Source: Atribacter laminatus (GTDB lineage: Bacteria > Atribacterota > Atribacteria > Atribacterales > Atribacteraceae). From it: DNA of 64,000 nucleotides. The DNA lies in the NCBI RefSeq assembly GCF_015775515.1, contig NZ_CP065383.1:248001-312000 (forward strand), written 5' to 3'. Positions 45,696-55,016 of this stretch are shown piece after piece. The notes under the pieces are model-generated. The model saw only the letters and a list, made by a program, of their open reading frames with translations, was not told the origin of the DNA and did not search any database. A program made the translations under genes and the position numbers. Every line of letters begins with the position of its first letter. The first letter of the stretch is position 1.

Positions 45696-46886
45696 CTATT
45701 TACTGGATAATTCTTCTCGAGCGATTTCAATCCATTGCTTGATCTGTTTCAAGTCGTTTTCAAGAGTGCTGACAATTTGAAAAGCATCAGCACGGACAGT
45801 GTAATGAAGACCCTGACAGCAATCTTTAATCCTTCTCAGTTTCTCCTTCATCTCTTGAGGGGTTGCTTTTTCCACATCATCAACCGGATTGAGCACAATT
45901 TCCAGAATGATATCTTGATTGGCAACCAATGCAGCTTTTTCTAAATCGGTCCAGGGGCTAACGTGAACCATCTTTAAGAAAGGAATCTCCATAATATCCT
46001 TTAAAACTGGGTCAATCCGACCGCAACTATGCCAATAATCAATTCCTCCGTGAAATAGGCTTATTTCTTTTTCATAAGGGAGTATAAATTCGCGGTAGGC
46101 CTTGGGAGAGATAATTGGAACATTGACATCATCATTGGCAATATATAAGGACTGAAGAGAGGTTCCTAAAAACTTAGCCCTTTCTAATGACCAAGACTTC
46201 TTCACCCGAAGCAGAAATTTCATTAATTCATGAACAAAAACCGGGTTATCAATAAAATCTATGGAAAGATTTTCTAAACCTCTTAAGTGGGTAGCGATAC
46301 CAAAAGGTCCAAAATCCCATTCGGGAAAAATAACCTTAAAACCATCGCCTACCTGTTCCTTTATACGGGCATAAAAGTTATGGGCTAGCTTTGCTGGGGC
46401 ATAATTATAAAAATCTGGAATGGGTATTTTATCGAGGTCAGCCTTATCCTTAATAATAGATGTTTTCCCAACCCAGGGCTCATGTCCAGATTGAGCTGGT
46501 TCCTGTTGAATACCAAGGAGGCTTTCGCAAAATCCAACACCAAACCACATGGTTATGGCATCGGTTAAAGGATTATCATCAAAAAAATTTTGATAGGCAT
46601 AAACCTTTTTCCTCAATTCAAACTCTAGGTAAGCATCGGGATCAGTATAAACCTCGTTTAAGTCCATCTGGAAAATCGATGCCCACATTTCACGATCAAG
46701 ATCAGCAATAAAAGGAACGTTATTCAAATCTTTTTTGGGAAGGTGCCGAACAAATATCCCCGGTAAACCTGCAAAAGAGACCCAATTACTTTGGCGAAGC
46801 TGATTATCAATGCTCTCACATTGATTTTTAACAACTTCAATAAGAAATTGAATATGTTTACTACGGGATTCATTTCGATTTATCAT
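45696..46886 (-). CDS. Uroporphyrinogen decarboxylase-fold protein, divergent
   Basis: 396 residues. IDYWHSCGRIDPVLKDIMEIPFLKMVHVSPWTD holds the His-Ser-Cys-Gly motif of the URO-D superfamily, and VNPVDDVEKATPQEM resembles the barrel end. It is weakly similar to the neighbour at 44223-45455. It lacks the RERV N-terminus of that protein. AAGGAGA precedes ATG 46886. It begins 16 bp after the MalG-type permease and is evidently the tail gene of that ABC operon, so it may act on the imported compound. The substrate is unknown. Confidence 0.75.
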   Translation of the reverse strand: MINRNESRSKHIQFLIEVVKNQCESIDNQLRQSNWVSFAGLPGIFVRHLPKKDLNNVPFIADLDREMWASIFQMDLNEVYTDPDAYLEFELRKKVYAYQNFFDDNPLTDAITMWFGVGFCESLLGIQQEPAQSGHEPWVGKTSIIKDKADLDKIPIPDFYNYAPAKLAHNFYARIKEQVGDGFKVIFPEWDFGPFGIATHLRGLENLSIDFIDNPVFVHELMKFLLRVKKSWSLERAKFLGTSLQSLYIANDDVNVPIISPKAYREFILPYEKEISLFHGGIDYWHSCGRIDPVLKDIMEIPFLKMVHVSPWTDLEKAALVANQDIILEIVLNPVDDVEKATPQEMKEKLRRIKDCCQGLHYTVRADAFQIVSTLENDLKQIKQWIEIAREELSSK

Positions 46887-46902
46887 AAAAATCTCCTTAA
46901 CA

Positions 46903-47721
46903 TTATTTAATGGCTCCTAATGTTAATCCACGAACCAAATACTTTTGTACGATCATCGCTAATACTAAAATCGGAAGCGATGCCATGACCGCTGCAGCTG
47001 ACATATTTTCCCATTCAATTCCCATAAATCCAATATATCCAGATATGGCAACTGGCAGAGTTTGAGCAACCTTTCTGGTTAGAATAAGAGCAAAAAAGAA
47101 CTCATTCCAGGAAAATAAAAAAGAAAGAATAGTTGATGCTACAATTCCTGGAGCAGCCAAAGGGAAAGCAATGCGAACAAAAGCACCTAAATCGGTTGTC
47201 CCATCTACCAAAGCTGCTTCCTCTAACTCTTGAGGAACTTCATTAAAAAATCCTCTCATCAACCAAATTACAAAAGAAAGATTAAAGGTGAGATAAACAA
47301 TGATTAAAGTGATGTGGGAATCGAGCATTTTTAAATCACGGAAAAGCAAGAAAAAAGGAATAATTACAGCAATTGGGGGAGCAAATCGAGTACTGAGTAT
47401 CCAAAATAATAGGTCTCCCTTCCGTCGAAAATTATAGCGAGACAAGGCATAAGCGGCTGGGGTTCCTAATATTACCGATAAAAAAACCGTGACAATACTG
47501 ATAATAAAACTATTTAAAAAATTCCGAGGAAAGGCACTTTCAAAAAGGACTTTTCCATAATTACTCAGCAATGGTTTAAAAAACCAAACCGGCGGGATGC
47601 TGATGGCTTGAATTCGAGTTTTGAGAGACATGGTAACGATCCAATAAACTGGAAAAAGGAAAAAAACCAGGAGAATCCCGATGAGGATATATAAAATCCA
47701 CTTGTTTTTTTTCATCTTCAT
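46903..47721 (-). CDS. Sugar ABC transporter permease, MalG-type
   Basis: About 272 residues from ATG 47721, whose ATGA overlaps the stop of the upstream permease. There are six membrane segments and the EAA loop LEEAALVDGTTDLGAFVRIAFPLAAPG. It pairs with the MalF-type permease upstream. No ATPase is encoded in this operon either. The position between permease and URO-D-like gene ties the importer to the latter. Confidence 0.9.
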   Translation of the reverse strand: MKMKKNKWILYILIGILLVFFLFPVYWIVTMSLKTRIQAISIPPVWFFKPLLSNYGKVLFESAFPRNFLNSFIISIVTVFLSVILGTPAAYALSRYNFRRKGDLLFWILSTRFAPPIAVIIPFFLLFRDLKMLDSHITLIIVYLTFNLSFVIWLMRGFFNEVPQELEEAALVDGTTDLGAFVRIAFPLAAPGIVASTILSFLFSWNEFFFALILTRKVAQTLPVAISGYIGFMGIEWENMSAAAVMASLPILVLAMIVQKYLVRGLTLGAIK

Positions 47722-48587
47722 GCCATCTCCTTTTCGGGAATAATCTTGGTATAAAAGAGGCAAAAAATATTTACTAAAATTATCATGATTATCGAAAAAG
47801 CCGATCCTTTCCCAATGTTAAAGAAATTAAACGAGATGAGGTATGAATAGATACTGGCGGTTTCAGTTGCGATACCCGGCCCTCCGTTGGTCATGATATA
47901 TATGGTATCAAACCATTTAAAGGCATCAATGGTACGAAGTAAAACTGCAACTAAAATAACTGGTTTTAAAAGCGGAAGGGTAATCCTAGTTAAAACTTGC
48001 CAGGCATTAGCCCCATCGATTTTCCCTGCTTCATATGGTTCGGTTGGAAGGGCTCTCATTCCCGAATAAAGAACCAGGAAAATCAAAGGGGTCCATTCCC
48101 ATACATCGGTTAAAATAACCGAAAATAATGCCAATCTTCCAGTTCCCAACCAAGCAAGCGGGGTTATGCCGAGGAGTCGAACAAAGTAATTAATGATTCC
48201 CAAAGTGTGATCATACATCAAACGCCAGGTTAGTCCCACAACTACCGGAGTCATGACCATGGGGATAAGAAAAAATGGAACAATCCTACTTCCTTTCTCG
48301 GTTCCATTGATCAATGAGGCCATAGAGTAGCCCAAAATCAATTGTATAATTCCCCCAAAAATCACAAAATAAACGGTTATTTTTAATGAATGCCAAAATC
48401 TTATATCTTCAAAGAGTAGTTGGTAGTTGGTTGCTCCAATATAAGGAGTTCCCTTGGCTGGATTGGTTAAATCGTAAAAACGGGTACTATTGTTAATACA
48501 TACTGCAAAAGGAAATATGGCAACCATTATCAAAACCGCTAAAGCGGGAAGAAATAAAATATAAAAACTGGTTTTTTTCAATTTCAT
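47718..48587 (-). CDS. Sugar ABC transporter permease, MalF-type
   Basis: About 289 residues from ATG 48587. The longer frame to 48641 runs through the intercistronic hairpin and has no ribosome site. There are six membrane segments and the EAA-type loop EPYEAGKIDGANAWQVLTRITLPLLKP. It forms the channel with the next gene, overlapping it by 4 bp. Confidence 0.9.
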   Translation of the reverse strand: MKLKKTSFYILFLPALAVLIMVAIFPFAVCINNSTRFYDLTNPAKGTPYIGATNYQLLFEDIRFWHSLKITVYFVIFGGIIQLILGYSMASLINGTEKGSRIVPFFLIPMVMTPVVVGLTWRLMYDHTLGIINYFVRLLGITPLAWLGTGRLALFSVILTDVWEWTPLIFLVLYSGMRALPTEPYEAGKIDGANAWQVLTRITLPLLKPVILVAVLLRTIDAFKWFDTIYIMTNGGPGIATETASIYSYLISFNFFNIGKGSAFSIIMIILVNIFCLFYTKIIPEKEMA

Positions 48588-48608
48588 TATTGCTTCGCCC
48601 TTTCTCAT

Positions 48609-48640
48609 TGCGGGTGGTTCAATTGATACAACCACCCGCA
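48609..48640 (-). other. Intercistronic stem-loop after the binding-protein gene
   Basis: A perfect 11-bp stem TGCGGGTGGTT (48609-48619) / AACCACCCGCA (48630-48640) with a 10-nt loop lies between the binding-protein stop (48665) and the permease start (48587). There is no T run. Such hairpins often stabilise the upstream mRNA so that binding protein is made in excess over permease. Confidence 0.8.
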
Positions 48641-48664
48641 ATATTTTGGCTTACCAAACAATAA

Positions 48665-49978
48665 TTATTGGTAATAACCGGCTTGTTCTAACACTTTGTA
48701 CATATCATCATAGGCAATTTTCATTGCATCTTCGACACTTGCTTCGCCGGTGACTGTTCTGGAAATCTGGGTTCCAATTGATTCGCAAAGTTCAGGGTAT
48801 TCAGCAATATGTGGCATATAGTCGGGGTTAGCGAGCTTTAAAGCTTCAAGAATGACCGGTACACCTGGATAAGTATTGGAAAATTCTTCACTTGCCATAG
48901 CTGAAACGCTGGTTATACCGGTATTTCCGCCTTCAATCATCGTTCTCATCTGTATGTCTTTACTGGTCATCCACTGTAAGAATAACCATGCTGCATCAAT
49001 ATTCTTTGAGTCGGCATTGATTCCCATACCAGCAGTGAATAAGTGTGAAGCATAGCGCTCAGTGACTGGGCCGTGTGGTCCCGCTGGAGCCAGAGCATAA
49101 CCAATTTTCCCAACAATTTGTGACAAATTCGGATCTTCAATACGACCTATAAAATCAGATGCGTCGAAAATAATCCCAGTATTGCCAGTTACAAAAGTAT
49201 TCTGCACTTCGAGCCAGCTATAACGCGAGACATCGGGAGGGCCGTAATTCTTCAGGATATCGCTGAACCACTTTGCGCCTTGGATAAATTCCGGGCTGGT
49301 CACTCCTGGTTTCATATTTTCATCGAGCCACTCTCCACCATGAACCCAAGTCCAGGATGTAGAAATGATCGGGTTATCCTCTCCCTTAATTGCTCTCATG
49401 GCCATACCGAATTTATTATTGGCTTTATCAGTTAATTTTTCTGCCGCAACCATCAATTCATCGGTATTCACCGGAACCGTGATCCCCTTTTCTTCGAACA
49501 AGTCTTTTCGGTACATTAATATTCCAACATGGCCATAATAGGGAAGGCCCCACAGTTTCCCGTCATAACGAAGGGCATCGAGGTAAATGGGAGCAAAATC
49601 TTCACAAAAATATTCGGATTTCTTATTAGCCAGAAGATCATCCAGTGCAGCGACATATCCAGCTCGAGCATAGCGAGCAGTTTGCCAACCGTCAAGCAAG
49701 AAAATATCATAGGCACCGGTTTTTGCTGCCAGGTCGGCAATAACTTTCTCCCGAAGAACCGGCTCAGCAAATACATTCCAATCAACTTTCATTCCGGTTG
49801 CTTTTTCAAATTCCGGGATAAGTTTTTCAATAGCACGAGCCGTTGCTGTATCCCAAGTAATAATGGTGACAGTGGTGCCTGCATAAGGTTGATCTTGAGC
49901 GAGAACCATACCTGACAAACCTATAATGGTGAGTATAGCCACTACGAACCAAACGATTCCTTGATAACCTTTTCCCAT
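48665..49978 (-). CDS. Extracellular solute-binding protein of sugar ABC importer (family 1)
   Basis: 437 residues. A signal peptide (about 1-27, ...LSGMVLAQ) precedes GTTVTIITWDTATARAIEKLIPEFEKATGMKVDWNVFAEPVLREKV, the usual N-lobe. DIFLLDGWQTARYARAGYVAALDDLL and AWLFLQWMTSKDIQ are family 1 features. A GGAGG precedes ATG 49978. It is the first gene of the importer operon, which ends with a URO-D-like gene. The ligand is unknown; carbohydrate, polyol or a methylated compound are possible. Confidence 0.9.
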   Translation of the reverse strand: MGKGYQGIVWFVVAILTIIGLSGMVLAQDQPYAGTTVTIITWDTATARAIEKLIPEFEKATGMKVDWNVFAEPVLREKVIADLAAKTGAYDIFLLDGWQTARYARAGYVAALDDLLANKKSEYFCEDFAPIYLDALRYDGKLWGLPYYGHVGILMYRKDLFEEKGITVPVNTDELMVAAEKLTDKANNKFGMAMRAIKGEDNPIISTSWTWVHGGEWLDENMKPGVTSPEFIQGAKWFSDILKNYGPPDVSRYSWLEVQNTFVTGNTGIIFDASDFIGRIEDPNLSQIVGKIGYALAPAGPHGPVTERYASHLFTAGMGINADSKNIDAAWLFLQWMTSKDIQMRTMIEGGNTGITSVSAMASEEFSNTYPGVPVILEALKLANPDYMPHIAEYPELCESIGTQISRTVTGEASVEDAMKIAYDDMYKVLEQAGYYQ

Positions 49979-50177
49979 GGTATTACCTCCTTAATTAATT
50001 AACACAAAATCATTCACACCCTCATAATTGCACAGGGTTCTAATGAAAAACCAACCACCCCCTTTTAGCTTTTATAAACCCGGCTGAAAACCTCCGAGCA
50101 TTTTTTAAAATTTTGTATTTTGACTTTCAATCATTGGTAAAAAAAACAGCAATTAAACGCTTATAACTGGGTTTCAA

Positions 50178-51614
50178 CTAAATTTCTATTTTGATATTTT
50201 TCCATTCTAAATATTGGTCAAGTCCATAATGGCCAAGTTCTAAACCGATTCCACTTTCTTTCCATCCCGGATAAGGTGCATACAAACTGTCCGGACTAAT
50301 ATTATTTATAGCTACATTCCCCCATTCCAGATTTTCTGCGACCCATCCAGCCTTCTTGATATTGCTGGTATAGACATAGGCAACTAAACCATATCGAGTG
50401 TTATTGGCTTTGATAACCGCTTCCTCAGCACTAGAAAAAGTGTCTATAGCCACGATTGGCCCGAAGGGCTCATCCATCATAATTTTCATTGCCGGCGTAA
50501 CGTTGGTTATGACTGTTGGCTCAAAGTAAAACCCTTTGCTGAATTTTGGATCCTCCGGTCTCTTCCCTCCACATTCAATTCGACCGCCATGAGTTTTCGC
50601 ATCTTGAATGAATTCTTCCATCTTTTTCACACCAGATTGATTGACCATTGGTCCACAGTCAGGAGCTGGATTCTCAAAGGGATCACCAATACGTATTTTT
50701 TTAGCCCCTTCAACAAAATTCTTCACAAATTGGTCATAAACACTCTTTTCAACAAAAATTCGATTGACTGAATTACAGATTTGACCAGTATTTCGGAATG
50801 ATCTTTTTATGCCATCTTTTATAGCTCGATCCAGATCAGCATCGGCAAAAACGATAAAGGGGGAATGCCCACCCAATTCCAACATCAGTCTTTTAACGGT
50901 ATGGGCAGAAGCTTTAATAAATTCTTTTCCAGTTTCAGTCGAACCAGTAAGAGCTACCAGTTTCACCAATGGATTAGAAAATATTTCATTACTGATCAAG
51001 GCATTTTCACCACTTACTACGTTTAAAATTCCGGCCGGTAACCCGGCTTCATTACAAACTCGCACAAATTCTATGGTGGAAAGGGGGGTTTCTCGAGATG
51101 GTTTGACGATAACCGTACAACCGGCAGCTAAAGCTGGAGCAACCTTCCAAGAAATAAGACTAACCGGGTAATTCCAAGCAGCAACCGCAAACACGACTCC
51201 TATTGGTTGCCGTAGGGCAATGCTTCTCAAATTCATAGCATTCGGGGGTGGAACTTCGCCTAAAATATTTACTCCCAAACAAGCATAATATTCCAAACAA
51301 TCGGCTGCTCCAATAATCTCTTTCTCGGCATCTTTAATCGCCTTTCCTTGTTCTTTGGCTAAGAGTGTACCGATCTCGGCAGCTTTTTCCCTTACTTTTG
51401 CTGCTGCTTTAAAAAGTGACCGACTCCTTTCAATGGCAAGCTTTTTTGACCAGGTCTTAAAGGCAGAATGAGCAGCATCAATGGTATTTTTCATCTGATT
51501 GAGCGTCACTTTAGACACTGACGCAATTACTTCACCATTGGACGGATTGGTAACCTCAAAAGAACCTTCTCCTTCTTCCCATTTTCCATTTATTAAAGAA
51601 TGATAATATTGCAC
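50178..51614 (-). CDS. NAD(P)-dependent aldehyde dehydrogenase
   Basis: 478 residues. The oxyanion Asn148 (AWNYP), KPSRETPL for cofactor binding, GSTETGK, the general base Glu246 in LELGGHSP and the nucleophile Cys280 (NTGQICNS) are all present, so the enzyme should be active. It resembles succinate-semialdehyde, lactaldehyde or glycolaldehyde dehydrogenases. It starts at GTG 51614 with GGAG 8 nt upstream, 2 bp after the FGGY kinase. An aldehyde from aldolase-type sugar breakdown is a likely substrate. Confidence 0.9.
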   Translation of the reverse strand: MQYYHSLINGKWEEGEGSFEVTNPSNGEVIASVSKVTLNQMKNTIDAAHSAFKTWSKKLAIERSRSLFKAAAKVREKAAEIGTLLAKEQGKAIKDAEKEIIGAADCLEYYACLGVNILGEVPPPNAMNLRSIALRQPIGVVFAVAAWNYPVSLISWKVAPALAAGCTVIVKPSRETPLSTIEFVRVCNEAGLPAGILNVVSGENALISNEIFSNPLVKLVALTGSTETGKEFIKASAHTVKRLMLELGGHSPFIVFADADLDRAIKDGIKRSFRNTGQICNSVNRIFVEKSVYDQFVKNFVEGAKKIRIGDPFENPAPDCGPMVNQSGVKKMEEFIQDAKTHGGRIECGGKRPEDPKFSKGFYFEPTVITNVTPAMKIMMDEPFGPIVAIDTFSSAEEAVIKANNTRYGLVAYVYTSNIKKAGWVAENLEWGNVAINNISPDSLYAPYPGWKESGIGLELGHYGLDQYLEWKNIKIEI

Positions 51615-51616
51615 TT

Positions 51617-53116
51617 TTAGTTCTCCTTTCCAAAATGAAAATAAGCCTGTTGGAAAATATCATGGAACAAGCGAAAATTTTTATACTGCTTTTGATATTC
51701 ATAAAAATGCGATTCATCGGGAACATAGACCTGTTTTATTTTTAACCACTCCTCGGCTATCTCATCAACCGGATTCTGACTTATGGCAGAAAAAGCTAAT
51801 AAGGCGGCTCCGATGATTCCACCTTCGGATTCAGCTAGAGTAAAAACTTTTTTTTGATAGATATCGGCTTTGAGTTGGCACCATAGAGAACTCCGGGCTC
51901 CTCCCCCTATCACTGACATCTCTTCTATCGTCCCCGAATACCGCTTTTCAATCTCATCCAAGCTCATTTTTAAGTCAAAGCAAACTCCCTCCATCACTGC
52001 TCGGGCAAAATGCTTTCGCTGATGGTGAGGACGCAGACCAAAAAAACTTCCCCGAGCCGAGGAAGAACCTAATAACCTCTCTCCCATTAAATAAGGAAAA
52101 AACAACAAGCCATCGGCACCAGCTGGAACATCACCTGCTTCTTCATCAATCTGAGTGTAAGATAGATTTCTACCATCTTCCTGATGATAAAAAGCCTCTC
52201 GAAGCCACTTTAAGCTTCCACCACCACTGTCTAAAATTCCAAAACTAATCCACCCATCAACAGCATGATGGAGATTCATTAAATGCTCGGTTAAAAGAGG
52301 CTTGGGGCTCAATACTGAAACATCTGCAGCTGTACCGGTTACATCACAAGAATGTCCTTCTCGAACCATTCCTCCTCCTAAAAGGAGACACAACATATCA
52401 CCAGCTCCACAAATCACTGGAATAACAGGTTGGCAGCCGATTTGAGCAGCGATATCCGGAAGTAATTTTCCAATTATCGCGTTTGAAGGTAAAATTTCCG
52501 GTAGTTTTAATTTATTAATCCCAAACAACTTAATCAGTTCATTATCCCATTGTTTGGTTTTCCAGGAAAAAAGGAAACTACCGGATGCTTCAGAAAAATC
52601 GGTATATTTTTCACCAGTAAAACGGTAGTTAAGGTAGTCTTTCGCTGTAAGGAAAATTTCAGTTTGTTGATAGATCTGAGGAAGGTTATCTTTAATCCAC
52701 TTCATTTTTGGCCCAGTCCAACTTGGTATGATGAGATTAGCGGTTAATTGGATCTGTTCTTGGGGCAAAATCTCTTTTTGGTAATGTTGACATATATCGG
52801 CAGAACGCTTATCACACCAGATAGGGACTTTATCCATCAATAGGTTCCCATGAGAATCAATTGGAACCACTGCATGCATTTGAGCACTGACCCCGATCGC
52901 TATAACTTCAATCCCAGGATGCTCAACCATGAGTTGTTTAAGGCACGCTATGGTTAATTCCCACCATTCATCGGGTTTTTGCTCGGCCCAACCAGGATGA
53001 GGTGAAAAAAAATCGGTAGACCGGGATTGAATACCAACAATCGCACCCGAACTCTCAACCAGAGCAGCCCTTACGCTCTCGGTACCGATATCTACAACCA
53101 GGAAACATTCTGGCAT
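51617..53116 (-). CDS. FGGY-family carbohydrate kinase (xylulokinase/gluconokinase-like)
   Basis: 499 residues. VVDIGTESVRAALVESSG, the SAQMHAVVPID variant of SGQMHG, VPIWCDKRS, CGAGDMLCLLLGGG and MSVIGGGARSSLWCQLKADIY match FGGY kinases. SAQMHA with WCDKR is atypical for xylulokinase, so another ketose or polyol is likely. It is 7 bp after the cupin gene and 2 bp before the aldehyde dehydrogenase gene, a kinase-dehydrogenase pair under the GntR regulator upstream. Confidence 0.88.
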   Translation of the reverse strand: MPECFLVVDIGTESVRAALVESSGAIVGIQSRSTDFFSPHPGWAEQKPDEWWELTIACLKQLMVEHPGIEVIAIGVSAQMHAVVPIDSHGNLLMDKVPIWCDKRSADICQHYQKEILPQEQIQLTANLIIPSWTGPKMKWIKDNLPQIYQQTEIFLTAKDYLNYRFTGEKYTDFSEASGSFLFSWKTKQWDNELIKLFGINKLKLPEILPSNAIIGKLLPDIAAQIGCQPVIPVICGAGDMLCLLLGGGMVREGHSCDVTGTAADVSVLSPKPLLTEHLMNLHHAVDGWISFGILDSGGGSLKWLREAFYHQEDGRNLSYTQIDEEAGDVPAGADGLLFFPYLMGERLLGSSSARGSFFGLRPHHQRKHFARAVMEGVCFDLKMSLDEIEKRYSGTIEEMSVIGGGARSSLWCQLKADIYQKKVFTLAESEGGIIGAALLAFSAISQNPVDEIAEEWLKIKQVYVPDESHFYEYQKQYKNFRLFHDIFQQAYFHFGKEN

Positions 53117-53123
53117 GGTGATA

Positions 53124-53513
53124 TCAACCTTCCTTTTTGACGGTTATCCATACGTAAGAAAGAGGAAGATGATATGGGTTCTCAGTTCGATGAAATTTAG
53201 CAAAAGGGATATATACTACATCACCGGCTTCTGCTTCAAATTTTTCTCCTTCTATCTCCATTATTCCTTTTCCGGAGGTTATAAAATAGACCTCTTCCAA
53301 CGGAGCATGTATATGACCACGAGTAAAGCATTGGGGATATATAGTCGTATATCCTACTTTAATTCGCCCTGATTCTGATTCGTTTTCTCTCAGAAGCATG
53401 AGGGTATCGCGAACCACATTACTATCAACTTTGCTTAGAATATCAGAAAACGTGTTATTACCCGTTTCCGCTTCAGCTTCCAGTAAATTTCTTTTTTTCA
53501 ATATTTCTTTCAA
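53124..53513 (-). CDS. Small single-domain cupin protein
   Basis: 129 residues. CFTRGHIHAPLEEVYFITSGKGIMEIEGEKFEAEAGDVVYIPFAKFHRTEN contains both cupin motifs (His, His, Glu, and His) and a beta-barrel core. It is often an isomerase or sugar-binding protein. It starts at TTG 53513 with GGGAGG 8 nt upstream. It heads the kinase-aldehyde dehydrogenase set. An aldose isomerase or mutarotase-like role is possible, but the family is too broad to say. Confidence 0.82.
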   Translation of the reverse strand: MKEILKKRNLLEAEAETGNNTFSDILSKVDSNVVRDTLMLLRENESESGRIKVGYTTIYPQCFTRGHIHAPLEEVYFITSGKGIMEIEGEKFEAEAGDVVYIPFAKFHRTENPYHLPLSYVWITVKKEG

Positions 53514-53891
53514 AGAAATAACCTCCCTGTTTAATTTGCCATTTATTTTTAATCAATTAACATACAATTTTTCAATCTAAAAAACCATCACTCAGTCTTT
53601 AAATGATTTTCAAGAAAAACAAAGCTTTTTTTAGATTATTATTTTAACGAATTGATCTTTTAAAAAAGAATACGAGAATGACTCCCTATTTATCCTATCA
53701 GAAAATTTTAAAAATGAAACATCCTCACTTCCAAGTTGCTATCATTTTTGAAGGTTTTTGGAAACAAAGTTAAACCTAAAGAAGATTTATAAACAGATAT
53801 AAACGATGCGGTAAGTTAATTTCTAACTTATTAAGAACGAATGAAATGACAATGAAATTTTATTTCAATTGTAAAATTCTGAATCTATGTA
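53514..53891. other. Gene-free region, AT-rich
   Basis: 378 bp between the GntR gene and the cupin operon. I see no ORF, palindrome or hairpin of note. A direct repeat TATAAAC (53788-53794 and 53798-53804, 10 bp apart) is the only structure. It should contain the cupin operon promoter, but I cannot place one convincingly. Confidence 0.4.
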
Positions 53892-54632
53892 TTAAAATTG
53901 AGGTGGTCTTCCTTTCAGAAAAACTCGGTATTGATATTTATCAGCTCGAATAACAGAAATAACCACTTCAAATGGTGTACCGTCTTCTAAGTAAGTAACC
54001 CTCAAAGCATGAAAGAGTGCTGTTTTTTCCGGAACTTGAAGAATAGTAGTTTCAAGAGGGCCACTATTATAAGCTTCTATTGTTTCAACCGCCTGATTCA
54101 GTCTTAATTTAAAATCCTTTTCAAATATTTGATAAAGGCCCTCCTCATAAAGTTGATCTTTTTTATCAGCAAGGTCGGGAACAAACCGAGGTATAATGTA
54201 ATTGTTCATATATGCAATGGGTATTCCATCAGCAATTCGGAGACGTTGGACAAGGTATATTTTTTCACCTTTCTTAAGATTTAAAAGCGATGCAACTTTT
54301 TGTGGTGGATTGACAAGTTCAACATTTAAGCTTCCTGTTTCAATTTTTATGTTTTTCTCTTTGAGGGTTTCAGCAAAAGAAGTAATATAGTTCATATTTT
54401 CGATGGTTTTGGTTTCCATTACTACTGTTCCTTTGCCCTGTTTGCGAACTACTAATCCCTCTCTTTCTAACAATCCTAATGCATTTCGAATGGTAGTCCT
54501 ACTGGTTAGGTATTTCTTTTCTAATTCGTTTTCTGTTGGAAGAAGTTCACCAACTTGATAAACACCATTTAGAATTTCTTCCTTTAAAATGTTGCTAATT
54601 TTTAGATAAAAAGGTATTTGATTGACTGACAT
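53892..54632 (-). CDS. GntR-family transcriptional regulator with UTRA domain
   Basis: 246 residues. The N-terminal winged helix (IPFYLKISNILKEEILNGVYQVGELLPTENELEKKYLTSRTTIRNALGLLEREGLVVRKQGKGTVV) and a UTRA domain (VELVNPPQKVASLLNLKKGEKIYLVQRLRIADGIPIAYMNNYI) define it. It resembles the regulator at 40257-40994 but differs in operator-contact residues. An imperfect TATAGAT...ATCTATA inverted repeat (54655-54682) lies just upstream of its ATG and may be its operator. It probably controls the downstream cupin-kinase-ALDH genes and the importer. Confidence 0.9.
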   Translation of the reverse strand: MSVNQIPFYLKISNILKEEILNGVYQVGELLPTENELEKKYLTSRTTIRNALGLLEREGLVVRKQGKGTVVMETKTIENMNYITSFAETLKEKNIKIETGSLNVELVNPPQKVASLLNLKKGEKIYLVQRLRIADGIPIAYMNNYIIPRFVPDLADKKDQLYEEGLYQIFEKDFKLRLNQAVETIEAYNSGPLETTILQVPEKTALFHALRVTYLEDGTPFEVVISVIRADKYQYRVFLKGRPPQF

Positions 54633-54654
54633 AGTACAAAAAACTCCTTTATTG

Positions 54655-54682
54655 TATAGATAATTTTAAAGATAAATCTATA
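54655..54682. promoter_or_regulatory. Candidate operator of the second GntR regulator
   Basis: TATAGAT (54655-54661) and ATCTATA (54676-54682) form a 7-bp inverted repeat with a 14-bp spacer, 23 bp upstream of the GntR start. AT-richness makes chance occurrence quite possible. Confidence 0.3.
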
Positions 54683-54912
54683 AAAACCAAGAGGAGTATT
54701 TTAGTTTTTAAATTATCAATATCTAATCTATAATTATTCTACAAACATTTTTAATTAAGAATAATATTTATTTTAAATCCTATTTTTTTTAAAACTAACA
54801 CATTATTAAATTTTCATTATTAATACACTACAGGAGTGTAAATATTAAAAAACTAATCTTTATAAAAAACTATTACTTGACATGAATTGTTAACTAAATT
54901 TTTAAAGATTTC

Positions 54913-54942
54913 AACCGAGACTGGATCAGTCTCGGTTTTTTT
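54913..54942 (+). terminator. Plus-oriented intrinsic terminator with no obvious plus gene
   Basis: A perfect 10-bp stem AACCGAGACT (54913-54922) / AGTCTCGGTT (54928-54937), loop GGATC, is followed by a T run to 54942. The T tract is on the plus strand only. The 384-bp region (54633-55016) has no ORF. A TTGACA at 54877-54882 precedes it by 31 bp but has no good -10. It may end an unannotated small RNA. Confidence 0.75.
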
Positions 54943-55016
54943 AAAATGAAATAACCAGCCTTTTCTACCAAAAAATACCATCATTTTTCGTTTTTGTGTC
55001 TAATTATTTATTATTT

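Noticed and set aside
44223-46886. Haem biosynthesis (hemE)
   Set aside because: The two URO-D-fold proteins have HxC motifs and lie with a sugar-type importer; no other haem genes are present.
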